A stretch of DNA of 64,000 nt from Litorisediminicola beolgyonensis (GTDB lineage: Bacteria > Pseudomonadota > Alphaproteobacteria > Rhodobacterales > Rhodobacteraceae): contig NZ_JBHTMU010000002.1 of assembly GCF_042679605.1 (NCBI RefSeq), forward strand, positions 1 to 64,000, read 5' to 3'. A program made the position numbers and the translations under genes. Under the pieces are notes generated by a model. It saw nothing but the letters and a program-made list of their open reading frames with translations. It was not told the origin of the DNA and did not search any database. Shown piece after piece: positions 7,376-15,604 of this stretch. Each line of letters starts with the position of its first letter. The first letter of the stretch is position 1.

Positions 7376-8062
7376 ATGTCCACCGTCTTCTCGCCTCCGC
7401 CCGCCCCAACGCTCGCCATTGACGGGAGCGAGCTGCGCTTTCCGGTGCGGCGGCTCTATTGCGTGGGACGGAACTATGCCGCCCATGCCCGCGAGATGGG
7501 CAAGGATCCTGATCGCGAGCCCCCGTTCTTCTTCTCGAAGCCCGCCGACGCGGTGGTGGAGAGCGGTCAGGACATCTCCTACCCGCCCCAGACCGCCGAT
7601 CTGCATCACGAGGGAGAGCTGGCCGTCTGCCTCGGTCATGGCGGTCGAGACGTTTCCGCCGAAGACGCGACGGCCCTGATCTGGGGCTACGCTATCGCCA
7701 ATGACCTGACGCGCCGCGACATGCAGGCGGAAGCGAAGAAGCTGGGCCGCCCTTGGGATCTGGCCAAGGGCTTCGATCACTCGGCGGCGATCGGTCCCGT
7801 TCACCACGCCGACGCCGCAGGGTCGCTCAACCGTGGCGCGATCCGCACCTATGTGAACGGCGCGCTCCGGCAGGACGGCGATCTCTCCGAGATGATCTGG
7901 TCGGTGCCCGAGATCATAGCGGCGCTCTCCCGAAGCATCGCGCTTCTCCCCGGAGACGTGATCCTGACCGGCACCCCGGCCGGCGTCGGAGCCCTCGCGC
8001 GCGGCGATAGCTGCGCGGTCGAGATCGCCGGGCTCGGTCGGATCGAAAACCGCATCGTCTGA
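7376..8062 (+). CDS. Fumarylacetoacetate hydrolase family protein
   Basis: A 228-aa single FAH domain. Family hallmarks are visible: LYCVGRNYAAHAREMG near residue 23, the metal-binding acidic residues in LHHEGELAVCLG, ANDLTRRDMQ, and the C-terminal PGDVILTGTPAGVGAL. Relatives include fumarylpyruvate hydrolase, acylpyruvase and oxaloacetate decarboxylase (FAHD1-like), all acting on 2,4-diketo acids or oxaloacetate with Mg2+. The length and the short N-terminus fit the acylpyruvase/fumarylpyruvate hydrolase type. The neighbours give no pathway, so the substrate is left open. The ATG at 7376 is the best start, although its ribosome binding site is weak. Confidence 0.9.
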   Translation: MSTVFSPPPAPTLAIDGSELRFPVRRLYCVGRNYAAHAREMGKDPDREPPFFFSKPADAVVESGQDISYPPQTADLHHEGELAVCLGHGGRDVSAEDATALIWGYAIANDLTRRDMQAEAKKLGRPWDLAKGFDHSAAIGPVHHADAAGSLNRGAIRTYVNGALRQDGDLSEMIWSVPEIIAALSRSIALLPGDVILTGTPAGVGALARGDSCAVEIAGLGRIENRIV

Positions 8063-8154
8063 TCCGGCGGAGCGCCGCTTGCAGGCGCGCTGCCCCTTGT
8101 ATGCGCCCGCCCCGCGCGCGAGGGTGTCCCCGAGGCATCATCGGGAGAGCAGGC

Positions 8155-9384
8155 ATGACCCCGTCACGGAGAACCTTCACCCTGGGCGCCGCGGCGCTCT
8201 GGCTCACCAGCTGCGGCGGCACGCCGGGCCCCGCGCTCTTGCCCGCGGAGGACCCGACCTTGCGCCCCGCGCCCAATCCCGGCTGGGACGCCTGGGTCGC
8301 CGCGTTCCGGTCCCGCGCGCTGGCGTCGGGCATCTCGGCAAGCGTATTTGACAGCGCCTTCGCCCGGGCGGGCTTTCTTCCCGGCGTGGTCGAGCGCGAT
8401 CGCAAGCAGACCGAGTTTTCCCGCACCCTCGAAGACTACCTCGCGATCACCGCCTCGGAGGACAAAGTGGCGACCGGGCGCGCGGAACTCCGCGCCAACG
8501 CCGGGCTCCTGGCCGAGATCGAAGCGCGTTACGGCGTGCCCGCGCGCGTCACCTGCGCGGTCTGGGGGATGGAGAGCAATTACGGCGCGCGGCGCGGCGC
8601 GATCCCGGTGATCTCGGCCTGCTCCACGCTCGCCTATGACGGGCGCCGGGGCGCCTTCTTCGAAAGCCAGCTCCTCGCCGCCCTGAAAATCCTGCAGCGC
8701 GGAGACACCACGCCCGAGCGGCTCGTCGGCTCCTGGGCCGGGGCGATGGGGCACACGCAATTCATCCCGACGACCTACCAGGCCTACGCGGTCGATTTCC
8801 GCGGCGACGGCCGCCGCGACATCTGGTCCGAAGACCCGACCGACGCGCTCGCCTCTGCCGCCGCCTATCTCTCGCGCTCGGGCTGGCAGCGCGGCGCGCC
8901 CTGGGGCCAGGAGGTGGTGCTGCCCGCAGGCTTCAATACCGCTCTGGCGGGCCGCGGCCGACGACGGTCGGACTGGTCCTCTCTCGGCGTCCGCTCGGCC
9001 ACGGGCGGCGCCCTGCCCGGAGGCTCCGCCGCGCTGCTCCTGCCGCAGGGCCCAAACGGTCCCGCCTTCCTGGCCTACCCGAATTTCGACGTCATCCTGC
9101 GCTACAACAATTCGGTCAATTACGGGATCGGCGTCGGCTACCTCTCGGACCGGCTCGCCGGAGCGGGCGCCCTGCGCGGGCGCTTCCCGCCAGACGCCAA
9201 CGGCCTGACGATCGACGACCGCCGCGACCTGCAACGCCGCCTCAGCGCCGCGGGCTTCGACACTGGCGGCAACGACGGCGTGATCGGCTCAAAGACCGAA
9301 GCCGCGATCCGCGCCTACGAGACCCGCGCGGGCCTCCCCGTCACCGGTCGCCCCTCGCCCGAATTGCTTGCGCGTCTCCGCTGA
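8155..9384 (+). CDS. Lytic murein transglycosylase lipoprotein with C-terminal peptidoglycan-binding domain
   Basis: A 409-aa MltB-type (SLT_2) enzyme that cleaves peptidoglycan strands to form 1,6-anhydromuramoyl ends. The catalytic Glu140 lies in VWGMESNYGARRG, and the family signature GSWAGAMGHTQFIPTTY follows. Residues 345-409 form a PG_binding_1 domain (LTIDDRRDLQRRLSAAGF...GSKTEAAIRAYE). The N-terminus SRRTFTLGAAALWLTSC combines a twin-arginine-like motif with a lipobox (Cys20), so it may be exported folded by Tat and then lipidated. The start at 8155 has GGGAG upstream. It stands between the FAH gene and tRNA-Ser and has no obvious operon partners. Confidence 0.93.
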   Translation: MTPSRRTFTLGAAALWLTSCGGTPGPALLPAEDPTLRPAPNPGWDAWVAAFRSRALASGISASVFDSAFARAGFLPGVVERDRKQTEFSRTLEDYLAITASEDKVATGRAELRANAGLLAEIEARYGVPARVTCAVWGMESNYGARRGAIPVISACSTLAYDGRRGAFFESQLLAALKILQRGDTTPERLVGSWAGAMGHTQFIPTTYQAYAVDFRGDGRRDIWSEDPTDALASAAAYLSRSGWQRGAPWGQEVVLPAGFNTALAGRGRRRSDWSSLGVRSATGGALPGGSAALLLPQGPNGPAFLAYPNFDVILRYNNSVNYGIGVGYLSDRLAGAGALRGRFPPDANGLTIDDRRDLQRRLSAAGFDTGGNDGVIGSKTEAAIRAYETRAGLPVTGRPSPELLARLR

Positions 9385-9440
9385 GATTTCCGCCCGCCGC
9401 CCCTTGCACCCCCGCCACCGCTTCCGGTAAAGCGGTCGGC

Positions 9441-9530
9441 GGAGAGGTGGCCGAGTGGTCGAAGGCGCACGCCTGGAAAGTGTGTAGGCGGGGAACCGTC
9501 TCGAGGGTTCGAATCCCTTCCTCTCCGCCA
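9441..9530 (+). tRNA. tRNA-Ser (anticodon GGA)
   Basis: 90-nt class II tRNA. Acceptor GGAGAGG pairs with CCTCTCC, then G and an encoded CCA at 9528-9530. The anticodon loop CTGGAAA gives GGA. A long variable arm lies between the anticodon stem and GGTTCGAATCC. It is followed by a terminator and marks the left border of the exopolysaccharide locus. Confidence 0.95.
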
Positions 9531-9556
9531 CTTGCCCCCGCGAAAGTGTTCTCCCT

Positions 9557-9578
9557 ATCCGGCTGCGGCCGGATTTTT
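9557..9578 (+). terminator. Rho-independent terminator after tRNA-Ser
   Basis: Perfect stem ATCCGGC / GCCGGAT with TGCG loop (9557-9574) running directly into TTTTT. The remaining bases to 9784 contain nothing I can identify. Confidence 0.85.
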
Positions 9579-9784
9579 CATGTCTTTGTCGGAGTTGGAA
9601 GACGCTGGCGGAGCGTTGTTATCGATGTCCGACCCGCGCAGAGGACTAGTCGGTTGCGATCGACCAAGTCGAGGCCATCCTAAATCCCAGACGCACGCAC
9701 TCCAGGAACGGAAAGCTGTCGCTCTTAAAGTTTGATCGACAGCAGCAACTGACACCTGAAGCCCTCTAAGAAATGCCGTGCTAT

Positions 9785-11047
9785 TCAGGCCGACCGCTCC
9801 CGCGCCTGCAGGCCCAGCATGATCAGTGCCGGCCAGAGCATGTAGGCCTCGATCTCCAGGTTCTCTCCGAATGACAGCAGCACCAAGGTCATCATGATCC
9901 CGAGCGGCAGCGCGCCCTGAGGGCCTCGTGCGGCGTCGATCAGTGCCAGCGCGGTTTGCCACAGGAGCGGCACCAGCAGTGCGAAGAAGCCGACCAGGCC
10001 TTTGACGAAAAGAAGGCCGAACCAGGTGTGGTGGCTGCCGATCGGCATGTATTCGACGAGATGCGGTCCGGGATGCACGGTGCCGTGGCCGAACCAGACG
10101 GCCTCTTCCCGCCAGCGCTCCTCGGCGATCCGCTGCAAAGTCGCGCGCACGCGGGTGCTGTCGGCGCGGGCGTTCTTGAACCCGTGGACCGCCGTGCCGA
10201 TGCCTCGCAGGAGCCGGTCGGCAAGGATCGCGGCGACGGCGCTGAGCGCGGCGAGCGCGCCCCAGGCCCATCCCTTGAGGAGGAGCGGCAGAAGGCGCGG
10301 GCCGATTGTGCAGGCGCAGAGACCCACCAGTCCCATGCGCGACTTGGACGCGAGGATCATCAGGACGCCGCCCGCGACGCCGGCGGCCAGCCAGCGGCGG
10401 TCGCGCTCTTCCAGCGCGAACAACACCATCACCACCCCGAGGAGGGCCGCGAAGGGCGACCAGGGTGCGTAGAACTGCCAGCGCGGCGCCCAGGAGCCAG
10501 GATCGAGCGTGTAGAGATAGACGGTGAAATATTCCGGCCCCGGCCCTCCCAGAGCCTTGAGCGGCGAGACGAAGATCGTCTGCGGGAGCCCGATATAGGG
10601 CGCGGCCATGAAGATCGGCCAAAGGCAGAGCGTCCACAGGCCGACCACGCATTGCCCCCTGACGAGGATCGCGCGGCGGATCGGCAGGACCGCTCCGATC
10701 AGCGGGAAGAGCGCGAGAAGCGCCCAGCCCTTGGCCCAGCCGACGCTCGATTTGATGGTCTTCTTCAGGCCGAGCCCCCAGTCCAGATGACCGACCCAGA
10801 GCGCCACGAGCATGGCGAGCATGCCTGCGATCCAGCACCACACGACCGGCGGGATGGAGCCCGTGGCACGCAGATCCTGCCGGATCGCCGGGCCGAGATA
10901 GAGCGACAGGAGCGCGAGCCCGCCCAAAAGCCAGCCAAGGACCGGCCCCACGACATAGAGCGCGCCGAGGCCGTAGAGCGGCCAGGTCCAGACCATGGCG
11001 GCATAGACCAGCCGTTCGGCAGGGTTTTCGGGCCGGACCGGGCTCAT
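9785..11047 (-). CDS. O-antigen ligase / Wzy-type polysaccharide polymerase
   Basis: A 420-aa polytopic membrane protein with roughly ten hydrophobic segments and a large loop after the middle helices. The loop contains RVRATLQRIAEERWREEAVWFGHG...MPIGSHHTWFGLLFVKGLVG, the region holding conserved charged and aromatic residues in the Wzy_C/WaaL O-antigen ligase family. Such proteins polymerise or ligate lipid-linked oligosaccharide repeats at the periplasmic side of the inner membrane. Its start overlaps the stop of the upstream chain-length gene by four bases (ATGA), so the two are translationally coupled. In this locus the polymerase role (Wzy) fits best. Confidence 0.85.
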   Translation of the reverse strand: MSPVRPENPAERLVYAAMVWTWPLYGLGALYVVGPVLGWLLGGLALLSLYLGPAIRQDLRATGSIPPVVWCWIAGMLAMLVALWVGHLDWGLGLKKTIKSSVGWAKGWALLALFPLIGAVLPIRRAILVRGQCVVGLWTLCLWPIFMAAPYIGLPQTIFVSPLKALGGPGPEYFTVYLYTLDPGSWAPRWQFYAPWSPFAALLGVVMVLFALEERDRRWLAAGVAGGVLMILASKSRMGLVGLCACTIGPRLLPLLLKGWAWGALAALSAVAAILADRLLRGIGTAVHGFKNARADSTRVRATLQRIAEERWREEAVWFGHGTVHPGPHLVEYMPIGSHHTWFGLLFVKGLVGFFALLVPLLWQTALALIDAARGPQGALPLGIMMTLVLLSFGENLEIEAYMLWPALIMLGLQARERSA

Positions 11048-12507
11048 GCAGAAGCCGGGGGCTGCGCGATCAGTCGCGAGATCACGGCCCGCCGCACCCA
11101 GCCCAGCGCGAGGCCTATGATCAGCATGAGGCTCGCGGCGACGCCGCCTGCGATCGCAAGCTTGGTGTTGGGCGACGAGGCGCGTTCGGGCAAGGACGGG
11201 TCTTCGAGGATCTGGACCAGCGGATAGGACGCGAAGACATCGGCCTTGGTCGATTGCGCCCGGGCGATGGCGGAGGCGAAGACGGCCTCGGCCACGTCGA
11301 AGTCGCGCGACAGGTCCTCGAGTTCGGCCGCGAGGGGGGCGAGCGCGTCAAGCCGGGCGCCTTCGGTGTCGAACTCGGAGCGTTTCTCGGCATAGCGTGC
11401 CGCGCGCCCCGCGCGCGCGCTGTCCTTCTGGACGAGATCAGCGAGGAGATCGGCGCGCGCTCCGTCCGGCGCGAGATCGAGAGCGGCAAGCGCGTCCGTG
11501 GTCAGGCCGGTCAGCGCCTCGCCCCGGCGCATCGCAACCGTGCGCGTGGCGGACACCGCGGCGCTGCTTTCGCGCATCTTGGGGTGGTTTTTCCCGTATT
11601 TGGCGCGCGCCTCGACTTCGGCGGTGACCAGGCCCGACAGCTCGGCAAGGCTCGCCATGTACTCGCGGTCGGCGAAGAGCTTGAGCGAGGCGGCCGCCTG
11701 GGTCGGCGAGAGCCCGAGCTGGCGGGAGAGAAGGCTGACCTGCTCCTCTGCCTCTCCGAGGTCGGCGGCAAGCTCCGCCAAGGCATCGCGCGCCCTGTCG
11801 TGCCGCATGACATGTTCGTTGTACTGCGCCACGGAATAGAGCCCGCTCGTTGCACGAAGCTCCGAGATGGCATCGCGCGTCGCGCGCACGGAGTCGCGAT
11901 ATTCGCCGAGAGCGCCCTCCCGGCCGGTTTCGCGCACCTCCATTTCATCGGAGCGAAGCCGCTCGATCTCGGCGAAGAACGCCGCGAGAAGCGCGTCTCC
12001 GCGGGCCTGTGCCGCGCTTGGCGATCCCGCCGTCATCTCGACATGGATGAAGCCGGTCTGGTCGACCAGCTGCACCCGCGGCACACCGAACTCGGTGCGC
12101 CGGAGCGACAGCGCGTCGGCCGCCGCCGCGATCACCCGGTCCGCGCCGATCAGGCGTTTGTAGGTCTCGGTCGGACTGATGGAGCTGCTGGAATAGGCCG
12201 AACTGGCGAAGGACGACGCCTGCCCGATATCGGCGAGGTTGACCGAGGCGGACACGCCGGAGCCCGGGAGGATGAGCGACGCGGTGCTGGTGAAGCTCGG
12301 CGGGGTGGTCTTGAGATAACCGGTGATGGGCGCCCAGACGCTTGCGAGGCCCAGGAACAGGAACCCCGCGTAGCGTGGCAGCCGGCCGGCATCGCCGAGC
12401 CGTCCACCAAGGAACAACCGGCTCGGGCGCAACGCGCGAAACGGCTGCCGGATCAGCGCGAAGCGACCGGGTGTCGGGCGCTGTGGAATGTCGGTGGCGA
12501 GTGTCAT
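11044..12507 (-). CDS. Polysaccharide co-polymerase / chain-length determinant (Wzz domain, no kinase)
   Basis: A 487-aa inner membrane protein with one transmembrane helix near residues 45-65, a long periplasmic helical region, and a second helix near residues 440-462 (LAIAGGVAASLMLIIGLALGW). This is the polysaccharide co-polymerase layout that controls chain length together with Wzy and Wza. No Walker motifs or C-terminal tyrosine cluster follow the second helix, so the BY-kinase domain of classical Wzc is missing. I saw no separate kinase in the window. The start at 12507 is supported by AAGGAG. A copy of the CTATCC-N4-GGATtAG palindrome lies 90-108 bp upstream. Confidence 0.85.
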   Translation of the reverse strand: MTLATDIPQRPTPGRFALIRQPFRALRPSRLFLGGRLGDAGRLPRYAGFLFLGLASVWAPITGYLKTTPPSFTSTASLILPGSGVSASVNLADIGQASSFASSAYSSSSISPTETYKRLIGADRVIAAAADALSLRRTEFGVPRVQLVDQTGFIHVEMTAGSPSAAQARGDALLAAFFAEIERLRSDEMEVRETGREGALGEYRDSVRATRDAISELRATSGLYSVAQYNEHVMRHDRARDALAELAADLGEAEEQVSLLSRQLGLSPTQAAASLKLFADREYMASLAELSGLVTAEVEARAKYGKNHPKMRESSAAVSATRTVAMRRGEALTGLTTDALAALDLAPDGARADLLADLVQKDSARAGRAARYAEKRSEFDTEGARLDALAPLAAELEDLSRDFDVAEAVFASAIARAQSTKADVFASYPLVQILEDPSLPERASSPNTKLAIAGGVAASLMLIIGLALGWVRRAVISRLIAQPPASA

Positions 12508-12596
12508 GGGCAAACTCCTTCGCCCATGCTTTAGCGCCGATGGCGCCTCTGAAGCTTCCGCGCAGCGGCACATCGCGCCGCGTATCGGGAGCGTCA

Positions 12597-12615
12597 CCTA
12601 TCCTTTGGGATTAGG
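12597..12615. promoter_or_regulatory. EPS-locus palindrome, copy before chain-length gene
   Basis: CCTATCC-TTTG-GGATTAGG, an imperfect dyad. It overlaps the stop codon of the response regulator gene (12611-12613) and lies about 90 bp upstream of the chain-length/polymerase operon. It has the same core and 4-bp spacer as the sites at 14892 and 19387. Confidence 0.5.
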
Positions 12616-13237
12616 CGCCCGAGAAGATCTCCTCTTCCTTGGCGAGAAGCGCCGCCTGCGTGCGGTTTTTCACGTCGAGCTTTCGGAAGAGCGTCTTCAT
12701 GTGCAGCTTGATCGTCGGTTCGGTCAGGTCGAGATCGCGCGCGATCTCCTTGTTGGACTTGCCTTCGTAGACCCCGCGCAAGACGTCGATTTCGCGTGGA
12801 GAGAGGGTCTTGGCCAGAGGATGCGACAGCTCGCCATCGTTCCCCGTCATGAAGGCGATCGGCGCGTATTGCTCGCCCATCGCCATGAACTTGATCGCGG
12901 AGACAAGCGATTTCGCCGCCAGTGTCTTGGGCACGAACCCCGCCGCGCCCATCGCCAGCGCCTTCTCCGCGATGTCGCGCGACGCCTCGCCCGAGATCAG
13001 GCCGACCCGCTGGTCGCCCCCGGAAAGCTTCTGCGCCTTCTCGAGGGTTTCGAGCCCGCGCATGCCGGGCATCTTGAAATCCAGCAGGATCAGATCGTAG
13101 CGCGGCTCGCTTTCGATCTTCTTGCACGCATCGGGGAAATTCGCGGCGGTCTCGACCTCGATGCCGCCCTCGATCTTGAGATAGGACACGATCATGTCGC
13201 GCAGCATGTCGTGATCGTCTGCAATCAAAATTCTCAA
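12611..13237 (-). CDS. LuxR-family two-component response regulator
   Basis: A 208-aa protein with a receiver domain (residues 2-120: acidic pair D7-D8, phospho-acceptor Asp53 in LILLDFKMPG, Lys in FVPKTL) and a C-terminal LuxR/GerE helix-turn-helix (about residues 145-200: LSPREIDVLRGVYEGKSNKEIARDL...TIKLHMKTLFRKLDV). I take the TTG at 13237 as start, since it gives the canonical MRILIADDHD and has AGGAT upstream. A longer frame from 13300 lacks a signal. The gene lies between, and points toward, the chain-length gene. The hybrid kinase at 15605 is the obvious phosphodonor candidate, and the palindromes in this locus are candidate targets. Confidence 0.93.
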   Translation of the reverse strand: MRILIADDHDMLRDMIVSYLKIEGGIEVETAANFPDACKKIESEPRYDLILLDFKMPGMRGLETLEKAQKLSGGDQRVGLISGEASRDIAEKALAMGAAGFVPKTLAAKSLVSAIKFMAMGEQYAPIAFMTGNDGELSHPLAKTLSPREIDVLRGVYEGKSNKEIARDLDLTEPTIKLHMKTLFRKLDVKNRTQAALLAKEEEIFSGA

Positions 13238-13272
13238 AGCTAGATCCTGCCTGGCTCGCGGAAACGGATCTT

Positions 13273-13346
13273 CTATCCTTCGCAACCTTGACCGGATCAA
13301 GGCGGCGCTATCCGGAATTGTGCCACGCGGCTACGCGCAAGGATAG
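13273..13346. promoter_or_regulatory. Divergent promoter region with several EPS-locus half-sites
   Basis: CTATCC half-sites at 13273-13278 and 13308-13313, and a degenerate dyad CTACGC-GCAA-GGATAG at 13331-13346. The flanking decamers GGCGCTATCC (13304-13313) and GGATAGCGCC (13341-13350) form an inverted repeat. A separate dyad CCTTGA-CCGGA-TCAAGG sits at 13286-13302. The region separates the response regulator gene from the divergent transferase fusion gene. Confidence 0.4.
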
Positions 13347-13493
13347 CGCCCTGCCCGCATTCTCTGGAATTGGTGTTCCTTCGGCACCCCTTCGCTCCGC
13401 TTGTCCCGGTCGGTCGGCTTTCGCCCGACTGCCGCGAGAGGACCGGCTGACGCACAACATGGTCATCTGCTCCCTCAATCGAAGGCACCGACC

Positions 13494-14879
13494 ATGAAAC
13501 ACGATTTCCGCTTCTCCCCGGCGGCTCCCGCCATCTCCTCCGACACCCCGCGGCTCGAGAACGCCAGTGTCATGGGCCTTCCCCTGGTCCGCGCCAGCTC
13601 GGACGAGACCATCCGCGCGCTTCTGTCGGGCCCGGGCGGGCCGGTCTATTTCGTCAACGCCCATTGCGTGAACGAGCGCGCCCGCTCGGACGCCTATGCC
13701 CGGGCGCTCGGGCGTGCGACGGCGCTTCTGCCGGACGGCATCGGGATCGAACTGGCCGCCCGGATGGAGGGTGCCCGCCTCGGCGACAATCTCAACGGCA
13801 CCGATTTCGTCCCGCGCCTGCTGAAAGCCGCCGCGATGCGGGGTCAGTCGGTGTTCCTGTTCGGCGGCACGCCGGGCACCGCCGAGGCGGCGGCGCGCGC
13901 GCTCTGTCGGCAAATCCCCTATCTGCGCATTGCCGGGACCCGCGACGGCTACGAGGGGGCCGCCGATGACGACGCCGCGATTGCCGCGATCAACCGCTCG
14001 GGCGCGGATATCCTGCTCGTCGCGATGGGCGTGCCGAAGCAGGAGCTCTGGCTCGACCGCAACAGCGCCTCGCTCGCGCCGCGTCTGCAGCTCGGCGTCG
14101 GTGCGCTGTTCGATTTCCTCGCCGGGAATGTCCGTCGCGCGCCGGTCAAGCTGCGCAAAGCCCGGATGGAGTGGGCGTGGCGGCTGGCCATGGAGCCGCG
14201 GCGCATGGCCAAGCGGTATCTCTGGGGCAATATCGCCTTCCTCGCCCGCGCGGCGCACCATGCCTACACCCCGAAGGATTGGGCCGGTGTCGGCAAGCGC
14301 GCGCTCGATGTCACGCTGGCCGGAGGCGCGCTCCTGTCGATGCTGCCGCTCTTTCTGGCGACCGTGGCGGCGATCAAGCTCGACAGCCGGGGCCCCGCCT
14401 TCTTCCGCCAGGTTCGCGTCGGGCGCGATGGCAAACCGTTCGAAATGCTGAAATTCCGCTCCATGCATCTCGACGCCGAGGCGCAACGGGCGGCCCTTCT
14501 GGCCACCTCCGACCGGAGCGGCGTCTGCTTCAAGTCGCGCAACGACCCGCGCATCACCCGCGTCGGCCGACTGCTCCGCCGCTACTCGATCGACGAGTTG
14601 CCGCAGATCATCAACGTGCTGCGCGGCGAGATGTCGATCGTGGGGCCGAGACCGGCCCTGCCCTCGGAGGTCGCCGCCTATCCGCCCCGCGCGCTCGCGC
14701 GGCTCGCGGTCAAGCCCGGCCTGACCGGCATCTGGCAGGTCTCGGGACGCGCTGATATCGGCTTCGACAAGATGGTGGACATGGATATCGCCTATGCGCG
14801 CTCGCGCTCGACGCTCCTTGATCTGATCCTGATCGCGCTGACCTTCCGCGCCGTCCTCTCCGGGCGCGGCGCGTATTGA
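13494..14879 (+). CDS. WecG/TagA/CpsF glycosyltransferase fused to initiating sugar transferase
   Basis: A 461-aa two-domain protein. Residues about 50-225 are a GT26 (WecG/TagA/CpsF) transferase with LLPDGIGIELAAR, FLFGGTPGTAEAA and the MGVPKQELW motif. Residues about 265-460 are a bacterial sugar transferase of the WcaJ/PssY type: a hydrophobic re-entrant helix (LAGGALLSMLPLFLATVAAI), KFRSMHLDAEA, YSIDELPQIINVLRGEMSIVGPRP and a C-terminal KPGLTGIWQVSGR. The second domain attaches the first sugar phosphate to undecaprenyl phosphate, and the first can add the next sugar. Combining the first two steps in one chain is uncommon but known in related bacteria. The start has GAAGG upstream. The gene is transcribed divergently from the response regulator. 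Confidence 0.93.
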   Translation: MKHDFRFSPAAPAISSDTPRLENASVMGLPLVRASSDETIRALLSGPGGPVYFVNAHCVNERARSDAYARALGRATALLPDGIGIELAARMEGARLGDNLNGTDFVPRLLKAAAMRGQSVFLFGGTPGTAEAAARALCRQIPYLRIAGTRDGYEGAADDDAAIAAINRSGADILLVAMGVPKQELWLDRNSASLAPRLQLGVGALFDFLAGNVRRAPVKLRKARMEWAWRLAMEPRRMAKRYLWGNIAFLARAAHHAYTPKDWAGVGKRALDVTLAGGALLSMLPLFLATVAAIKLDSRGPAFFRQVRVGRDGKPFEMLKFRSMHLDAEAQRAALLATSDRSGVCFKSRNDPRITRVGRLLRRYSIDELPQIINVLRGEMSIVGPRPALPSEVAAYPPRALARLAVKPGLTGIWQVSGRADIGFDKMVDMDIAYARSRSTLLDLILIALTFRAVLSGRGAY

Positions 14880-14891
14880 ACCCAAGCCAAA

Positions 14892-14938
14892 CCTATCCGT
14901 CGGGATAGGCGCCTATCCTTTCCCCCGAGCGCCTATCC
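14892..14938. promoter_or_regulatory. Tandem operator array: three CCTATCC at exact 20-bp intervals
   Basis: CCTATCC begins at 14892, 14912 and 14932. The first forms CCTATCC-GTCG-GGATAGG, and GGATAGGC-GCCTATCC at 14903-14918 is a perfect 16-bp palindrome. The last two copies share GCGCCTATCC. The 20-bp period (two helical turns) places copies on one DNA face. The array lies 87-133 bp upstream of the periplasmic protein gene of the sensor pair. Confidence 0.55.
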
Positions 14939-15024
14939 CGACACCCGGCCGATCCTCCCTTAGCGCAGGTGAGACCGGACTGGTCTCCTGTCATTGCTCC
15001 CTCATGCGAGACAGGAGACCTGAT

Positions 15025-15549
15025 ATGCCCCACGCCACATCGCTTCGCGCCGCCGCCTTGGCCCTTGGCCTTGCCCTGACCGGCCTCGGCCTTCCCGTCG
15101 CGGCCGAGCCGCTGCCCGCGCCCGAAGGTCCGGTCGTCCTGACCGTCCGCGGGGCGATCTCCTCGACCAATGGCGACGATGCCGCCGCGTTCGACATGGA
15201 GATGCTGCGCGCGGTCGGAGAGCGGAGCTTCGAGACCAGCACGATCTGGACCGACGGGACCCACAGCTTCACAGGCGTCTCGCTCGACGCGCTTCTGGCC
15301 GCGGTCGGAGCCGAGGGCACCACGATCAAGGCGACGGCGCTGAACGACTACGCCGTCGAGATCCCCGTGTCCGACGCGATCCCGGACGGCCCCATCATCG
15401 CCTACGAAATGGACGGGGCCCAGATGTCGCGCCGGGACAAGGGACCGCTCTGGGTGATCTATCCGTTCGACAGCACCGACAGCTATCGCAGCGAGACGGT
15501 CTACTCGCGGAGCATCTGGCAACTCGACAGGATCGAGATCCTCGACTAG
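15025..15549 (+). CDS. Periplasmic molybdopterin-oxidoreductase-fold protein lacking cysteine
   Basis: A 174-aa protein with a cleavable signal peptide (cut near ALPVAA-EP) and a shortened oxidoreductase molybdopterin-binding (SUOX/YedY-like) fold. Recognisable pieces are VVLTVRGAI near the start, HSFTGVSLDALLAAVGAEG, IKATALNDYAVEIP and GPLWVIYPFD. The mature protein contains no cysteine, so the molybdenum ligand of active family members is missing, and it is about half their length. It is therefore probably a ligand-binding or sensory protein and not an enzyme. AGGAG precedes the ATG. It lies 55 bp upstream of a hybrid histidine kinase, and I infer that it acts with that kinase. The triple CCTATCC array is upstream. 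Confidence 0.8.
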   Translation: MPHATSLRAAALALGLALTGLGLPVAAEPLPAPEGPVVLTVRGAISSTNGDDAAAFDMEMLRAVGERSFETSTIWTDGTHSFTGVSLDALLAAVGAEGTTIKATALNDYAVEIPVSDAIPDGPIIAYEMDGAQMSRRDKGPLWVIYPFDSTDSYRSETVYSRSIWQLDRIEILD

Positions 15550-15604
15550 CCCGGACCGGACCCGTCGGGTCCTCCCAGTCGTGCCCCAGTCGAGACGCCA
15601 GATC

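Noticed and set aside
13286..13302. FNR-like site CCTTGA-CCGGA-TCAAGG
   Set aside because: The half-site spacing is three bases between TTGAC and ATCAA, while FNR-family sites need four. Kept only as a dyad in the promoter region.
14892..14938. CRISPR-like short direct repeats
   Set aside because: The units are 7-10 bp with 10-13 bp between, three copies only, and no cas gene is present in the window. They fit an operator array.
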